Source of the DNA: Moorena bouillonii PNG
GTDB taxonomy: Bacteria; Cyanobacteriota; Cyanobacteriia; Cyanobacteriales; Coleofasciculaceae
NCBI RefSeq assembly: GCF_001942495.1
Contig: NZ_MKZS01000001.1
Location: 6,676,106 to 6,740,105, forward strand
Reading direction: 5' to 3'
DNA: 64,000 bases
A program made the translations under genes and the position numbers. Shown here in pieces: positions 18,163 through 26,190 of the stretch; position 1 is the first letter of the stretch, and each line of letters begins with the position of its first letter. The notes under the pieces are model-generated. The model was given only the letters and a program-made list of their open reading frames with translations. It did no database searches and was not told the origin of the DNA.

Positions 18163-18226
18163 TTTATATGGCAAGTCTCACCGCTAAATCAAAGATTATA
18201 GCGGGAGACGACCGGGAGGCGGACAG

Positions 18227-19393
18227 ATGAAATTTGGTAAATCCAAGTCCATCATTGCACTAATGCCTGGCTTATCAGTGATGGATCGCTACATCGTATT
18301 TGAGCTAATCCCACCACTGCTGTTTGGTATTGGTGCTTTTTCATCACTGGGTGTAGCTATTGGAACCCTATTTGAGTTGGTTCGCAAAGTTACTGAAGCA
18401 GGATTACCACTGGGAATTGCACTTCAAGTGCTACTGTTGCAGATACCCCAGTTTATTTCCTATGCTTTACCAATGTCGATGCTCCTAGCTGCTCTGATGG
18501 CATACTCTCGCCTCAGCAGCGATAGTGAGTTGATTGCCATGCGCAGCTTTGGGGTAAGTATCTACCGACTGGTAATACCTGCTGTAGTGGTGAGTTTGCT
18601 CGTTACAAGTCTGACATTTGTATTTAATGAATTAGTGGTTCCTGCGGCTAACTACCAGTCCAAAATCACCTTAGACAAAGCGCTTAAAAAAGAAAGACCA
18701 TCCTTTCAGGAAAGGAACATCTTTTATCCCGAATATCAAAAAGTAAAGCTACCCAATGGCAAAAAAGTTAACAAAATTAAGCGTTGGTTCTACGCCGAGC
18801 AATTTGATGGTAAGCAGATGAGAGGCTTGACAATTTTAGACTTTTCTCAGACCGGTCTAGAACAAATTGTCACCTCTCAATCTGCCGTTTGGAACCCAAC
18901 TGAAAATCTCTGGGATTTTCTAGATGGCACCATCTATATTATATCTCCCGATGCTTCTTACCGCAATATCCTCAGATTTCAAAAACAAAAGCTACAACTT
19001 CCTAGAACACCTTTGGATTTGGCAAAAAAAAATCGTGACTATGGTGAAATGAACATTGCTCAGTCTCTAGAGCGTTTGGAGGTATTACGCCATAGTGGTA
19101 ATGCTAAAAAAATTCGTAAACTTAGGATCAGAATTCAACAAAAAATTTCTTTTCCCTTTGTTTGTCTAGTTTTTGGTTTAGTGGGAGCTTCCTTGGGAAC
19201 TCGTCCTCAACGTACAGGTAAAGCAACCAGTTTCGGAATTAGTGTTTTAGTAATTTTTTCTTACTACTTATTAGGGTTTATCACCAATGCCCTAGGTCTA
19301 GTTAACATTTTCTCTCCTGTTATGGCAGCCTGGTTGCCCAATTTATTTGGACTAGGTGCTGGAGGATTGTTGTTATATAGAGCTGCGCGATAA
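18227..19393 (+). CDS. LptF/LptG family permease (YjgP/YjgQ)
   Basis: This is the membrane subunit of the LPS exporter that partners LptB. The 388-residue protein has three N-terminal membrane segments (about residues 25-45, 60-85, 105-130), a periplasmic jellyroll domain, and three more membrane segments at the C-terminus (about 305-385). PQFISYALPMSMLLAAL and the DSELIAMRSFGVS coupling-helix stretch are typical. Cyanobacteria often use a single LptF/G-type gene. The ribosome binding site ggagg (18215-18219) is very close to the end of the IscB element, so the element may provide part of the translation signal. Confidence 0.92.
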   Translation: MKFGKSKSIIALMPGLSVMDRYIVFELIPPLLFGIGAFSSLGVAIGTLFELVRKVTEAGLPLGIALQVLLLQIPQFISYALPMSMLLAALMAYSRLSSDSELIAMRSFGVSIYRLVIPAVVVSLLVTSLTFVFNELVVPAANYQSKITLDKALKKERPSFQERNIFYPEYQKVKLPNGKKVNKIKRWFYAEQFDGKQMRGLTILDFSQTGLEQIVTSQSAVWNPTENLWDFLDGTIYIISPDASYRNILRFQKQKLQLPRTPLDLAKKNRDYGEMNIAQSLERLEVLRHSGNAKKIRKLRIRIQQKISFPFVCLVFGLVGASLGTRPQRTGKATSFGISVLVIFSYYLLGFITNALGLVNIFSPVMAAWLPNLFGLGAGGLLLYRAAR

Positions 19394-19420
19394 GTAGGCT
19401 AGATAGACAGGTGGTTATTG

Positions 19421-19476
19421 TTGCTAATTGTAAATTGCTAATTGTAAATTGCTAATTGTAAATTGCTAATTGTAAA
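19421..19476. repeat. Tandem repeat, four copies of a 14-mer
   Basis: The unit ttgctaattgtaaa is repeated four times without change, between lptF/G and the next gene. Such exact short repeats change copy number easily by slippage. Confidence 0.9.
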
Positions 19477-19549
19477 CCTGAATCGGTTGATTAGAGGCTA
19501 GCATCAAGTTACAGCGAAGCTGAAATGTCTAACATCGTTGAAACGTGCC

Positions 19550-20794
19550 ATGTCTTCTCGTCATCAACCTCCTGCCTACCTCCGCTATTGGAAAGCTCAA
19601 CTACAACCTTTGGGACGACCAGCATTTTGGGGAGCAGCTGTCTTGTTATCCCTAATGTTGTGGTTTCTCCGGGAATACTGGAACCATCCAGAATTGTTAA
19701 GGGCAATTGGGATCAATCAAGTGGCTGAAACTGATACTCCCACCGTTGAACCAACCCTGTCTTCTGAAGATGATGAACTAGCGGCAAGGTTGGCTGATAT
19801 TGATAATTCTGCCGTGCTATTAGCAGAGCTCGAAGCCCTAAGTGCTATATCAGTACCACCACAGCAAACCAAGAAAGCCAAAAAGTCTAAAACCAAAAAT
19901 TCAGAAGGGTTATTTACTCAAGTTATTCAGCAGACAAAAGCTAACTCCCAAGCAAAATCACCTTTGCTAACCCCAAACGTCCAACCTCAGCAGTCCTCAA
20001 AAGCCAGACATCCGTTTGCTACATCTACAAACGATTTGTTTAATATCCCTCCCGTTCCTGGGAGTGGCTTACTGACCAATCCTAACTCTGTTAATCAGAG
20101 ATCTTTATCCTCAAGCACACTGAACCAGACTAATTCTGTCTTGGGGTTGGGTTCCCCCAATTCCCTCTACACTAATCCAGCAGAGTTACCAGTCAGCCCT
20201 TTACAGGAAGCCTTGAATAGGCTGAATGCTGCTAAGTCTGCTACCACTAATAGCAAACCTCAACTACCTGCTCACATCTTGCCTTCAAACATCTCCTATG
20301 GAAACAGGGCACTTCAGCAACAAGGGAACTCAGGAACTCAGGAAATCAAAGCTAGGGGGGGAATACCGTTGAGGGCAACTGGGAATCAAGCATTACCGAC
20401 TCCCTCCTATCCAGGACAAATTACCTATCCTGGAGCAATAAGACCAGGTGTAACCGGTAACAGGACTTTCTCGACCACACCGACAACCGCTCTTTTTTCG
20501 GGACAAATTAATTATCCTGGAGTCAATTTACCTCGAACAAGGAACGATAGAACTTTTCCGACAACACCTACAGTTTCTATCAATTCCAACACCTACTCTA
20601 CTCCATTCCGGCAAACTACCGGTGTACCAACGGCAGCACCGCTTACACCAGTAGCACCACAAGGAACTAGTAAATTGGAGCAATTTTCTACCCAGTCTAC
20701 TAGTCAAAATCAGTTTTTCAATCAGCCTCGCTTAAAGTCTAAGCTTGAACCAAGTCAGCTTAGGCGACCTAAAATTATCATTTCCAATCCTTGA
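19550..20794 (+). CDS. Single-pass membrane protein with Pro/Ser/Thr-rich tail
   Basis: Function is not recognised. After a basic N-terminus there is one membrane segment (about residues 25-45, AFWGAAVLLSLMLWFLREYW region). An acidic stretch (SSEDDELAARLADIDNSA) follows, then a long, low-complexity region rich in P, S, T, Q and N. Near the C-terminus two imperfect copies of a 36-40-residue unit can be seen, marked by GQITYPGAIRPG and GQINYPGVNLPR, each followed by TFSTTPT or TFPTTPT. This architecture suits a periplasmic or cell-wall spacer protein. The TTG at 19538 is in frame, but the ATG at 19550 is preferred. Position after the lpt genes suggests an envelope role, which is inference. Confidence 0.7.
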   Translation: MSSRHQPPAYLRYWKAQLQPLGRPAFWGAAVLLSLMLWFLREYWNHPELLRAIGINQVAETDTPTVEPTLSSEDDELAARLADIDNSAVLLAELEALSAISVPPQQTKKAKKSKTKNSEGLFTQVIQQTKANSQAKSPLLTPNVQPQQSSKARHPFATSTNDLFNIPPVPGSGLLTNPNSVNQRSLSSSTLNQTNSVLGLGSPNSLYTNPAELPVSPLQEALNRLNAAKSATTNSKPQLPAHILPSNISYGNRALQQQGNSGTQEIKARGGIPLRATGNQALPTPSYPGQITYPGAIRPGVTGNRTFSTTPTTALFSGQINYPGVNLPRTRNDRTFPTTPTVSINSNTYSTPFRQTTGVPTAAPLTPVAPQGTSKLEQFSTQSTSQNQFFNQPRLKSKLEPSQLRRPKIIISNP

Positions 20795-20797
20795 AAT

Positions 20798-20819
20798 TCC
20801 CCGGTCTCCCATACGGGGA
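20798..20819 (+). terminator. Hairpin just after the stop codon
   Basis: Arms tccccg and cgggga pair perfectly across a ten-base loop four bases after the stop of the membrane protein gene. No T-run follows, so the terminator assignment is tentative. Confidence 0.35.
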
Positions 20820-21028
20820 GATTATCCCTTAGTAGATTTTGGTTAATCGACTCGTCCTAACCTGAAAGCTTGACAGCAACCAAGGGCTTAGGGCAAATTT
20901 TCCCAAGGATTGCCCTTAAATGTAGACTTGCACGTTCGGTTAATCGACCCAGTTTCTGGCATGGCCTGTCGTAACAAGTTTGCTCAAAACCTCTGTTGAT
21001 CGGGTTACCAACTTAAGACACTCAAGTG

Positions 21029-22453
21029 TCAACTAAAATATTTAATGATTGCCTCAGCAAACTCAGAACACTTCAGGGGAGGTTCTACGGGTGGAGTCAT
21101 CATCCGGGCTAGGTCATAAGTAACTTCCCGGTTAGCGATCGCATCTGATATCCCCTTCTTAATCAAATCAGCAGCTTCTTGCCAACCCATATACTCTAGC
21201 ATCATCACTCCTGATAAAATCACAGAGCCTGGATTTACCCGGTCTAGACCCGCATGTTTGGGAGCTGTGCCATGGGTGGCTTCAAAAATCGCACAGGTGT
21301 CACCAATATTCGCTCCTGGACCCATACCTAATCCACCAACCATAGCAGCAGCAGCATCAGATAGGTAATCACCATTGAGATTCATTGTGGCTAGAATAGA
21401 GTATTCCGCTGGTCGAGTCTGGATTTGTTGGAAAATGCTGTCCGCAATCCGGTCATTTACCATCACCTTATCTTGCCATTGACCTTGCCCATGGCTGTCC
21501 CAGATGGAATTAAGGACATTTTCTACTTCCTGGATCACTTTCGCCTGTTTTTCTGGGGTCAAGGCATCATAACCCGGTTCAATCGCGCGAGCATTCTCTT
21601 CCAGGGTAATATCAGGATTTTGCTCTTTGTTGCTGAGAATCCAAGATTCCCGCTCAGTTATACATTCTGCTCGAAACTCTGTGGTTGCTAGTTCATAACC
21701 CCAGTCCCGGAACGCGCCTTCGGTGTACTTCATAATATTCCCCTTATGTACCAAAGTCACCATCTGCTTAGACTTAGGTAGCCTGAGGGCATGTTGGATG
21801 GCGCGGCGTACTAAACGCTGGGAGCCAGTTTTACTGATGGGTTTAATCCCAATACCAGCATCTAAGGGAATCTGTTTTTTGCCATGTTCTGGAGTGGCTG
21901 GGATTAGATCCTGATTGAGTAAAGTAATCAATTTTTCAGCAACTTCGCTTCCTTTGGGCCATTCAATACCCAAGTAGATATCTTCTGTATTCTCCCGATA
22001 GACAATCACATCCAGTTTCTCTGGAGTTTTGTGGGGAGAGGGGGTTCCTGGGTAGTATTTACAGGGACGCACACAGGCATAGAGGTCATTAATTTGCCGC
22101 AGGGCTACATTTAGAGAGCGTATACCACCACCCACGGGAGTTGTCAAGGGTCCTTTGATAGCAATGCCGTATTCTTTGATGGCATTGAGGGTGTCTTGGG
22201 GTAAATACTGATAAGTACCATACTTTTCGCAAGCTTCGTCACCCGCGTAGATTTTAAACCAGCTGATGCTTCGATCGGCACCATAGGCGTATTGGACTGC
22301 TGAATCAATTACCTTCTGGGCAGCTGGCCAGATATCGACACCAGTACCATCTCCGCGAATAAACGGAATAATTGGGTTGTCAGGAACAATGGGTTGACCA
22401 TCCTTGTAGGTAATGGCAGAACCAGTCTGGCAAGGGGAGATTTTATCGTACAT
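21029..22453 (-). CDS. icd: Isocitrate dehydrogenase (NADP+)
   Basis: Converts isocitrate to 2-oxoglutarate, the carbon skeleton for ammonium assimilation in cyanobacteria. The 474-residue protein has the substrate loop [13 protein letters not shown] (about residues 107-119), [15 protein letters not shown] (about 155-169), the catalytic-lysine region [16 protein letters not shown] and the metal-binding [17 protein letters not shown]. The C-terminal adenine-binding region [12 protein letters not shown] is present. Length fits the cyanobacterial enzyme. It is monocistronic by appearance; the upstream 680 bp to the divergent response regulator may hold its promoter (NtcA control is common in relatives, but no clear GTA-N8-TAC site was confirmed). 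Confidence 0.96.
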   Translation of the reverse strand: MYDKISPCQTGSAITYKDGQPIVPDNPIIPFIRGDGTGVDIWPAAQKVIDSAVQYAYGADRSISWFKIYAGDEACEKYGTYQYLPQDTLNAIKEYGIAIKGPLTTPVGGGIRSLNVALRQINDLYACVRPCKYYPGTPSPHKTPEKLDVIVYRENTEDIYLGIEWPKGSEVAEKLITLLNQDLIPATPEHGKKQIPLDAGIGIKPISKTGSQRLVRRAIQHALRLPKSKQMVTLVHKGNIMKYTEGAFRDWGYELATTEFRAECITERESWILSNKEQNPDITLEENARAIEPGYDALTPEKQAKVIQEVENVLNSIWDSHGQGQWQDKVMVNDRIADSIFQQIQTRPAEYSILATMNLNGDYLSDAAAAMVGGLGMGPGANIGDTCAIFEATHGTAPKHAGLDRVNPGSVILSGVMMLEYMGWQEAADLIKKGISDAIANREVTYDLARMMTPPVEPPLKCSEFAEAIIKYFS

Positions 22454-23066
22454 AAAGTAGTTTCAATGAATGTCAGATGGAAGTTGGCAATAGACCTATT
22501 GTCAGAAAACTACCAGATCTCCTGCACTGGGCTTGAGACATTAAGCTTTTTTGCTGATCAACCCCAGGTAGATGGTAGTTGAGGTAAAGTCTATCCATAG
22601 GGGGATGGCAAAAAATCTACCCTAGTTAATCTTCTCATTAAGATTATTACTACTTGACAGGGCAAGAGTCGCAGAAAGAGCAGGTAGTTGTTGATCTTTC
22701 TTCCCGAAAATTCCCATTTCTGGGTATTAGCATGAGTGAACGTAGTTCAAGTTCAAAGCTTTGATGAAGTTATTACACCATGGCTCAACTGTTTGAAATC
22801 AGCCTTTATGCTGAAATAGGGGTTCTATAGCTTAAGTTCTCCTGTAATAGGAAGGTGTTCAACTGTTTTACAACAGTCAGCCAAGGCTGCTTTGTGCAGC
22901 GCCATCGCTCCTAAAAAATTGCTTGGGTGATGTGTCAATAGTTAGGGCTTCAACACCGAAACTTACAGTGTTATTAGCATAGATGCTGCCTATGGTCAAC
23001 CGAATTCCGTTCAAAAGATATGGTGTATTGTTTGTCTCAGTGGGCCTTTCATAGACTTCCAGCCAG
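22454..23066. other. Intergenic region between icd and a response regulator
   Basis: About 610 bp without a convincing gene. The sequence is ordinary in composition and holds the divergent promoters. No terminators or palindromic repeats of the kinds seen elsewhere were found. Confidence 0.4.
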
Positions 23067-23138
23067 ATGGCAGCAGCATCAATTCATGACCAATTGGCAG
23101 GAGTGTTTTTAGAAAAGGTGGCTCCAGAAAGAATATGA
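23067..23138 (+). CDS. Possible 23-codon leader peptide coupled to the response regulator
   Basis: A small frame begins with ATG at 23067 and reads MAAASIHDQLAGVFLEKVAP plus three residues. It ends in TGA overlapping the ATG of the response regulator (ATGA). The reading frame looks protein-like rather than random, and the overlap would couple translation. It is very short and may be chance. Confidence 0.3.
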   Translation: MAAASIHDQLAGVFLEKVAPERI

Positions 23139-23845
23139 AAAAGATTTTAGTTGTTGACGATGATAAAACCCTGCTAACTCTTTTGAAGCGCTACCTGGAA
23201 CATCGGGGATACCAGGTAGAACAAGTGTGTTCGGGAACTGAAGCCTTGGAAGCTTGTCTCAAAAATCCACCTGATTTGGTAGTTTCTGATGTGCTTATGC
23301 CGGAAATGGATGGTCTAGAGTTTTGCCGTCGTCTGAGAAACATTCCCAATGGTAGGCTGATGCCATTTATTTTTTTGTCTAGCAAAGCAGAATTAGAAGA
23401 CCGTATTAATGGTCATTCTATGGGAGCAGATGATTATTTAACTAAACCAGTTGCGCCTAGAGAACTAGAGGCAAAAATCGAAGCACTGCTAGAGCGCTCG
23501 CACCGTATCCATGCTGAAATTGTTCGGTTGATGCAGCAAGCTACTGCTATAGCTCCTGGCCATCTAGCTAACCAATTCTCAACACCAACAGCTGTTGAGA
23601 ATTCTAAGACTTTTGCTCCGGTAGGGGCAAAACCTCAACCTCTACCCTTGACACCAGCAGAAGAACGAGTATTTTGGCAAGTTATTCAGGGGTTAACCAA
23701 CAAAGAAATAAGCGATCGCCTATTTATCAGCCCTCGTACTGTTCAGACTCACCTCAGTAGCATACTCCATAAGTTGAAACTACATAATCGTAGCCAATTG
23801 GTGCGCTTTGCCTATGAGCAGGGATACAAAAGGCCTAAGGAGTAG
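23135..23845 (+). CDS. Response regulator, receiver plus LuxR-type HTH
   Basis: A DNA-binding two-component regulator of 236 residues. The receiver domain (about 1-125) has the acidic pair DDD at 8-10, the phospho-acceptor aspartate in VVSDVLMPEMDG (about residue 52), and lysine in YLTKPV (about 105). A linker leads to a LuxR/GerE helix-turn-helix near 170-230 (LTPAEERVFWQVIQGLTNKE, then ISDRLFISPRTVQTHLSSIL). No kinase gene is adjacent. An upstream 23-codon frame overlaps the start. Target genes cannot be told; it may be of the kind related to plastid ycf29, which is a tentative comparison. Confidence 0.9.
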   Translation: MKKILVVDDDKTLLTLLKRYLEHRGYQVEQVCSGTEALEACLKNPPDLVVSDVLMPEMDGLEFCRRLRNIPNGRLMPFIFLSSKAELEDRINGHSMGADDYLTKPVAPRELEAKIEALLERSHRIHAEIVRLMQQATAIAPGHLANQFSTPTAVENSKTFAPVGAKPQPLPLTPAEERVFWQVIQGLTNKEISDRLFISPRTVQTHLSSILHKLKLHNRSQLVRFAYEQGYKRPKE

Positions 23846-24720
23846 ACATGGGGAAAAATCGGGTTTATTGGTCAATCTTCGATTTTGACAGAGCTGCCTT
23901 GTATTTATAATTCCAACAGACATCAACTGAGCTTTTATTCTACTATCAGCTATCACCCATCAGCCAATTTTATGACTGCTTACTGACGACAAGCTAACCC
24001 CTTAAGCTATAAGGTATCAACTTTCAACTTCTTCCGCAATCAGTCTTCGGTCTACCCAGCAAGTCTCATTTTGGGCAATAGGTGTTCAAATTGGCAAAAT
24101 TCCTGTACTGTATTAGACCTCTTGCAAAAGTATTTTTTTGATAGTGTTTGCGTCAATTCTTGTCCACTGTTCCGGTGATCCGCAGATTCGCTGTTCCCGA
24201 CAACTGCCGCAAAGTCTATTGATATCCGGATCAGCCAAGAGACTTGAAGTCACACCAGACCACCAGGGTTGTTCGACACAATAGTATACCTCTTGCAAAA
24301 GTCTTTCGTGGTATGATAGAAAGCTTAGTGATTTTTGATTTAGTCTACGCTTAAGACTAACCAATTTGCTTTGTACTCTCTTTATATATAAGCCTAGTAC
24401 ACAATAGACCTAATTTTCCCAAAAATTTCTATTGTAACTCAAAATATTTTTGCAAGAGGTTTAGTGAGTGATCTTCCCTCCTGGCTGAAATCGCTGACAG
24501 ATAAGCCCAAAGGCAAATGGTCGAGTAAGATGATAGGCACCCTTTTGGGATCTTCAAGATCTAGGTTTTGGCTTGTCGATGCCGTTGTGCGAAATCCCCC
24601 AAAGCATGCTAAACCAAGTATCCATTCATTGTTCTCATGATGACTATAAGTAATACTACCCACAACTGATGTCGTCTTCCATCAATGGTTCGAAAATCTT
24701 TTACCGAAAATAATGGGTTT
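23846..24720. other. Gene-poor region with an inverted-repeat element and a possible gene remnant
   Basis: The region contains the inverted-repeat element at 24114-24463. To its right, on the minus strand, is an open stretch (24439-24663) whose translation contains NEWILGLACFGGFRTTAST and KRVPIILLDHLPLGLSVSDF. That stretch reads like protein but matches no family I recognise, and it lacks a proper end. It may be a fragment of a gene broken by the flanking elements. Confidence 0.35.
24114..24463. mobile_element. Inverted-repeat element, about 350 bp
   Basis: The left end tagacctcttgcaaaagtat and the right end, read on the other strand as taaacctcttgcaaaaatat, are nearly identical. A third copy of the motif (acctcttgcaaaagtc) occurs inside at about 24286. 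A minus-strand frame of 83 codons (24113-24364) fills the left half, with cysteine-containing text GSCREQRICGSPEQW, and may be a transposase remnant. It is probably a decayed insertion sequence or a MITE. Confidence 0.55.
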
Positions 24721-26173
24721 AAAGCCCCGTCCTTCGCTGGATAGAAACCTGTTTATTGTGGAGCCTTATAACAATAGCCTTAACCCTTTTCACGGCCTGC
24801 CGACCATAAAGGCTCCACTATCTTACGGTAACTTGGCCTATGGCCACGCTGCGCGAACAATGGAAGGCTTTTTTTTGAACTCATAATTGACATTTTTATA
24901 AAATTATGTTAGTATAAAAATATATAAAATTAGGTCGATATTCGGTGATTATTATAGAGTTCAAAGCAAAAGGTAAAGACTCCCAATATTCAGCCATAGA
25001 TGAGGCTATCCGGACAGTTAAATTTATTCGAAACAGTTGCATTCGTTTGTGGTTAGACAACAAAGGGAAAGGAAAAAGTGACCTTAGTAGGTATTCTAAA
25101 ATCCTTGCCAAAGAATTCCTTTTTGCCAATGAACTGAACTCTACTGCCCGTCAGGCTGCCTCTGAGAGGGCATGGTCATCGATTGTTCGTTTCTACGATA
25201 ACTGCAAGAAGAAAGTTCCAGGGAAGAAGGGTTTTCCTAAATTCCAAAAACGTGCTCGCTCTGTCGAATATAAAAAATCAGGATGGAAGTTATCCCCTGA
25301 CAAGAAGTCTATAACGTTCACGGACAAGAAGGGGATCGGAAAACTCAAGCTTAAAGGTACCTGGGAATTGTGGCGTTTCGACAAAAAACAAATCAATCGG
25401 GTCCGGATAGTCAAACGAGCTGATGGGTACTACGTTCAATTTTGCGTTGGAGTCAACGTAAAAGAGGAAGTGGAGCACACAGGCGAAATGATCGGATTAG
25501 ACGTAGGGCTCAGAGAGTTCTATACAGACTCCAACGGTCATTCTGAACCTAATCCCCGATTTTACAGAAAAGGTGAAAGACGTTTAAAGTTTTATCAACG
25601 CCGGGTTTCCCGGAAAAAGAAAGGCTCATCCAACCGGAGGAAAGCGGTTAATAGGCTGGGGAGACAACATCTTAAAATAAGTAGGCAGCGTGAGGAACAT
25701 GCAAAGAGACTTGCACGTTGCGTAATCCGATCTAACGATTTGGTCGCCTACGAAGATTTAAGAGTTAAGAACTTAGTCAAGAATCATTGCCTTGCCAAGT
25801 CTATTAACGACGCAGGTTGGTATCAATTCAGGAAATGGTTGGAGCACTTTGGGACTAAATTTGGCAGGGTGACTGTTGCAGTAAATCCTGCCTACACCAG
25901 TCAAAATTGTTCTGACTGTGGCGAAGTTGTCAAAAAATCTCTATCTACTAGGACTCACGTCTGTGAATGTGGATGTGAACTAGACAGAGATCACAATGCC
26001 GCCATTAATATCCGAAATAGAGCTATAAGTACGACGGGGCACGTCGGAACTTGGGTCATCGACCCGAACGCTTCAGGAGATTTAGCCTCTACTGTTCTTG
26101 GTTCCGACCAGGTTCAGCAAGCTGAGTCGTTGAGAGAAGAATCCCCGCTCCTTTAGGACGGGGAGTGTCAATT
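24721..26173 (+). mobile_element. TnpB-encoding IS200/IS605-type element, copy 1
   Basis: Limits were drawn by comparison with copy 2 at 51872-53245. Both begin near aaagccccgtcc, share aggtcgatact-like bases before tnpB, and end gaatccccgc...tttag...gggagtgtcaatt, after which the two diverge. No tnpA is present, so transposition would need a transposase elsewhere. Between the left end and tnpB lies a copy of the ggccacgctgcgcgaac repeat (about 24838-24860). The right end forms the last bases, including the stop, of the CHAT-CHASE2 gene. Confidence 0.7.
24945..26156 (+). CDS. tnpB: RNA-guided endonuclease TnpB, copy 1
   Basis: TnpB is the transposon nuclease ancestral to Cas12; it is guided by a right-end RNA to cut the donor joint or empty site. 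The 403-residue protein is intact: RuvC-I D186 in IGLDVGLREF, RuvC-II E270 in VAYEDLRV, a zinc finger with C322, C325, C340, C342, and RuvC-III D349 in DRDHNAAINI. An arginine- and lysine-rich segment (about 205-250) fits the bridge region. The start is GTG at 24945. It is closely similar along its whole length to copy 2 at 51889-53100. Codon use is like that of the host genes. Confidence 0.93.
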   Translation: MIIIEFKAKGKDSQYSAIDEAIRTVKFIRNSCIRLWLDNKGKGKSDLSRYSKILAKEFLFANELNSTARQAASERAWSSIVRFYDNCKKKVPGKKGFPKFQKRARSVEYKKSGWKLSPDKKSITFTDKKGIGKLKLKGTWELWRFDKKQINRVRIVKRADGYYVQFCVGVNVKEEVEHTGEMIGLDVGLREFYTDSNGHSEPNPRFYRKGERRLKFYQRRVSRKKKGSSNRRKAVNRLGRQHLKISRQREEHAKRLARCVIRSNDLVAYEDLRVKNLVKNHCLAKSINDAGWYQFRKWLEHFGTKFGRVTVAVNPAYTSQNCSDCGEVVKKSLSTRTHVCECGCELDRDHNAAINIRNRAISTTGHVGTWVIDPNASGDLASTVLGSDQVQQAESLREESPLL

Positions 26174-26190
26174 GACCAATTTTAGAGGAT
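26050..26190 (+). ncRNA. Candidate right-end guide RNA (reRNA) of TnpB copy 1
   Basis: In TnpB systems the scaffold overlaps the end of tnpB and the right end, and the guide is the roughly 16 nt directly beyond the element. Here the scaffold would include the hairpin ccccgc...tttag...gcgggg-like arms at 26142-26163 and end gtgtcaatt at 26173. The guide would start gaccaattttagagga, which is the 3' end of the CHAT-CHASE2 gene. The exact RNA ends are inferred from the family. Confidence 0.5.

Larger units (their letters stand above)
16569..18207 (+). mobile_element. IscB-encoding IS200/IS605-type element
   Basis: The element lies between lptB and lptF. Each end carries a related hairpin: ctcaccgcta...tatagcgggag at 16569-16603 and the same arms at 18177-18207, with different loops. 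No tnpA (Y1 transposase) is present, so it is non-autonomous and would need a transposase in trans. Exact ends cannot be fixed without an empty site. The unit contains a structured leader (candidate omega RNA), the iscB gene, and a strong hairpin after it at 18142-18162. Confidence 0.7.
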
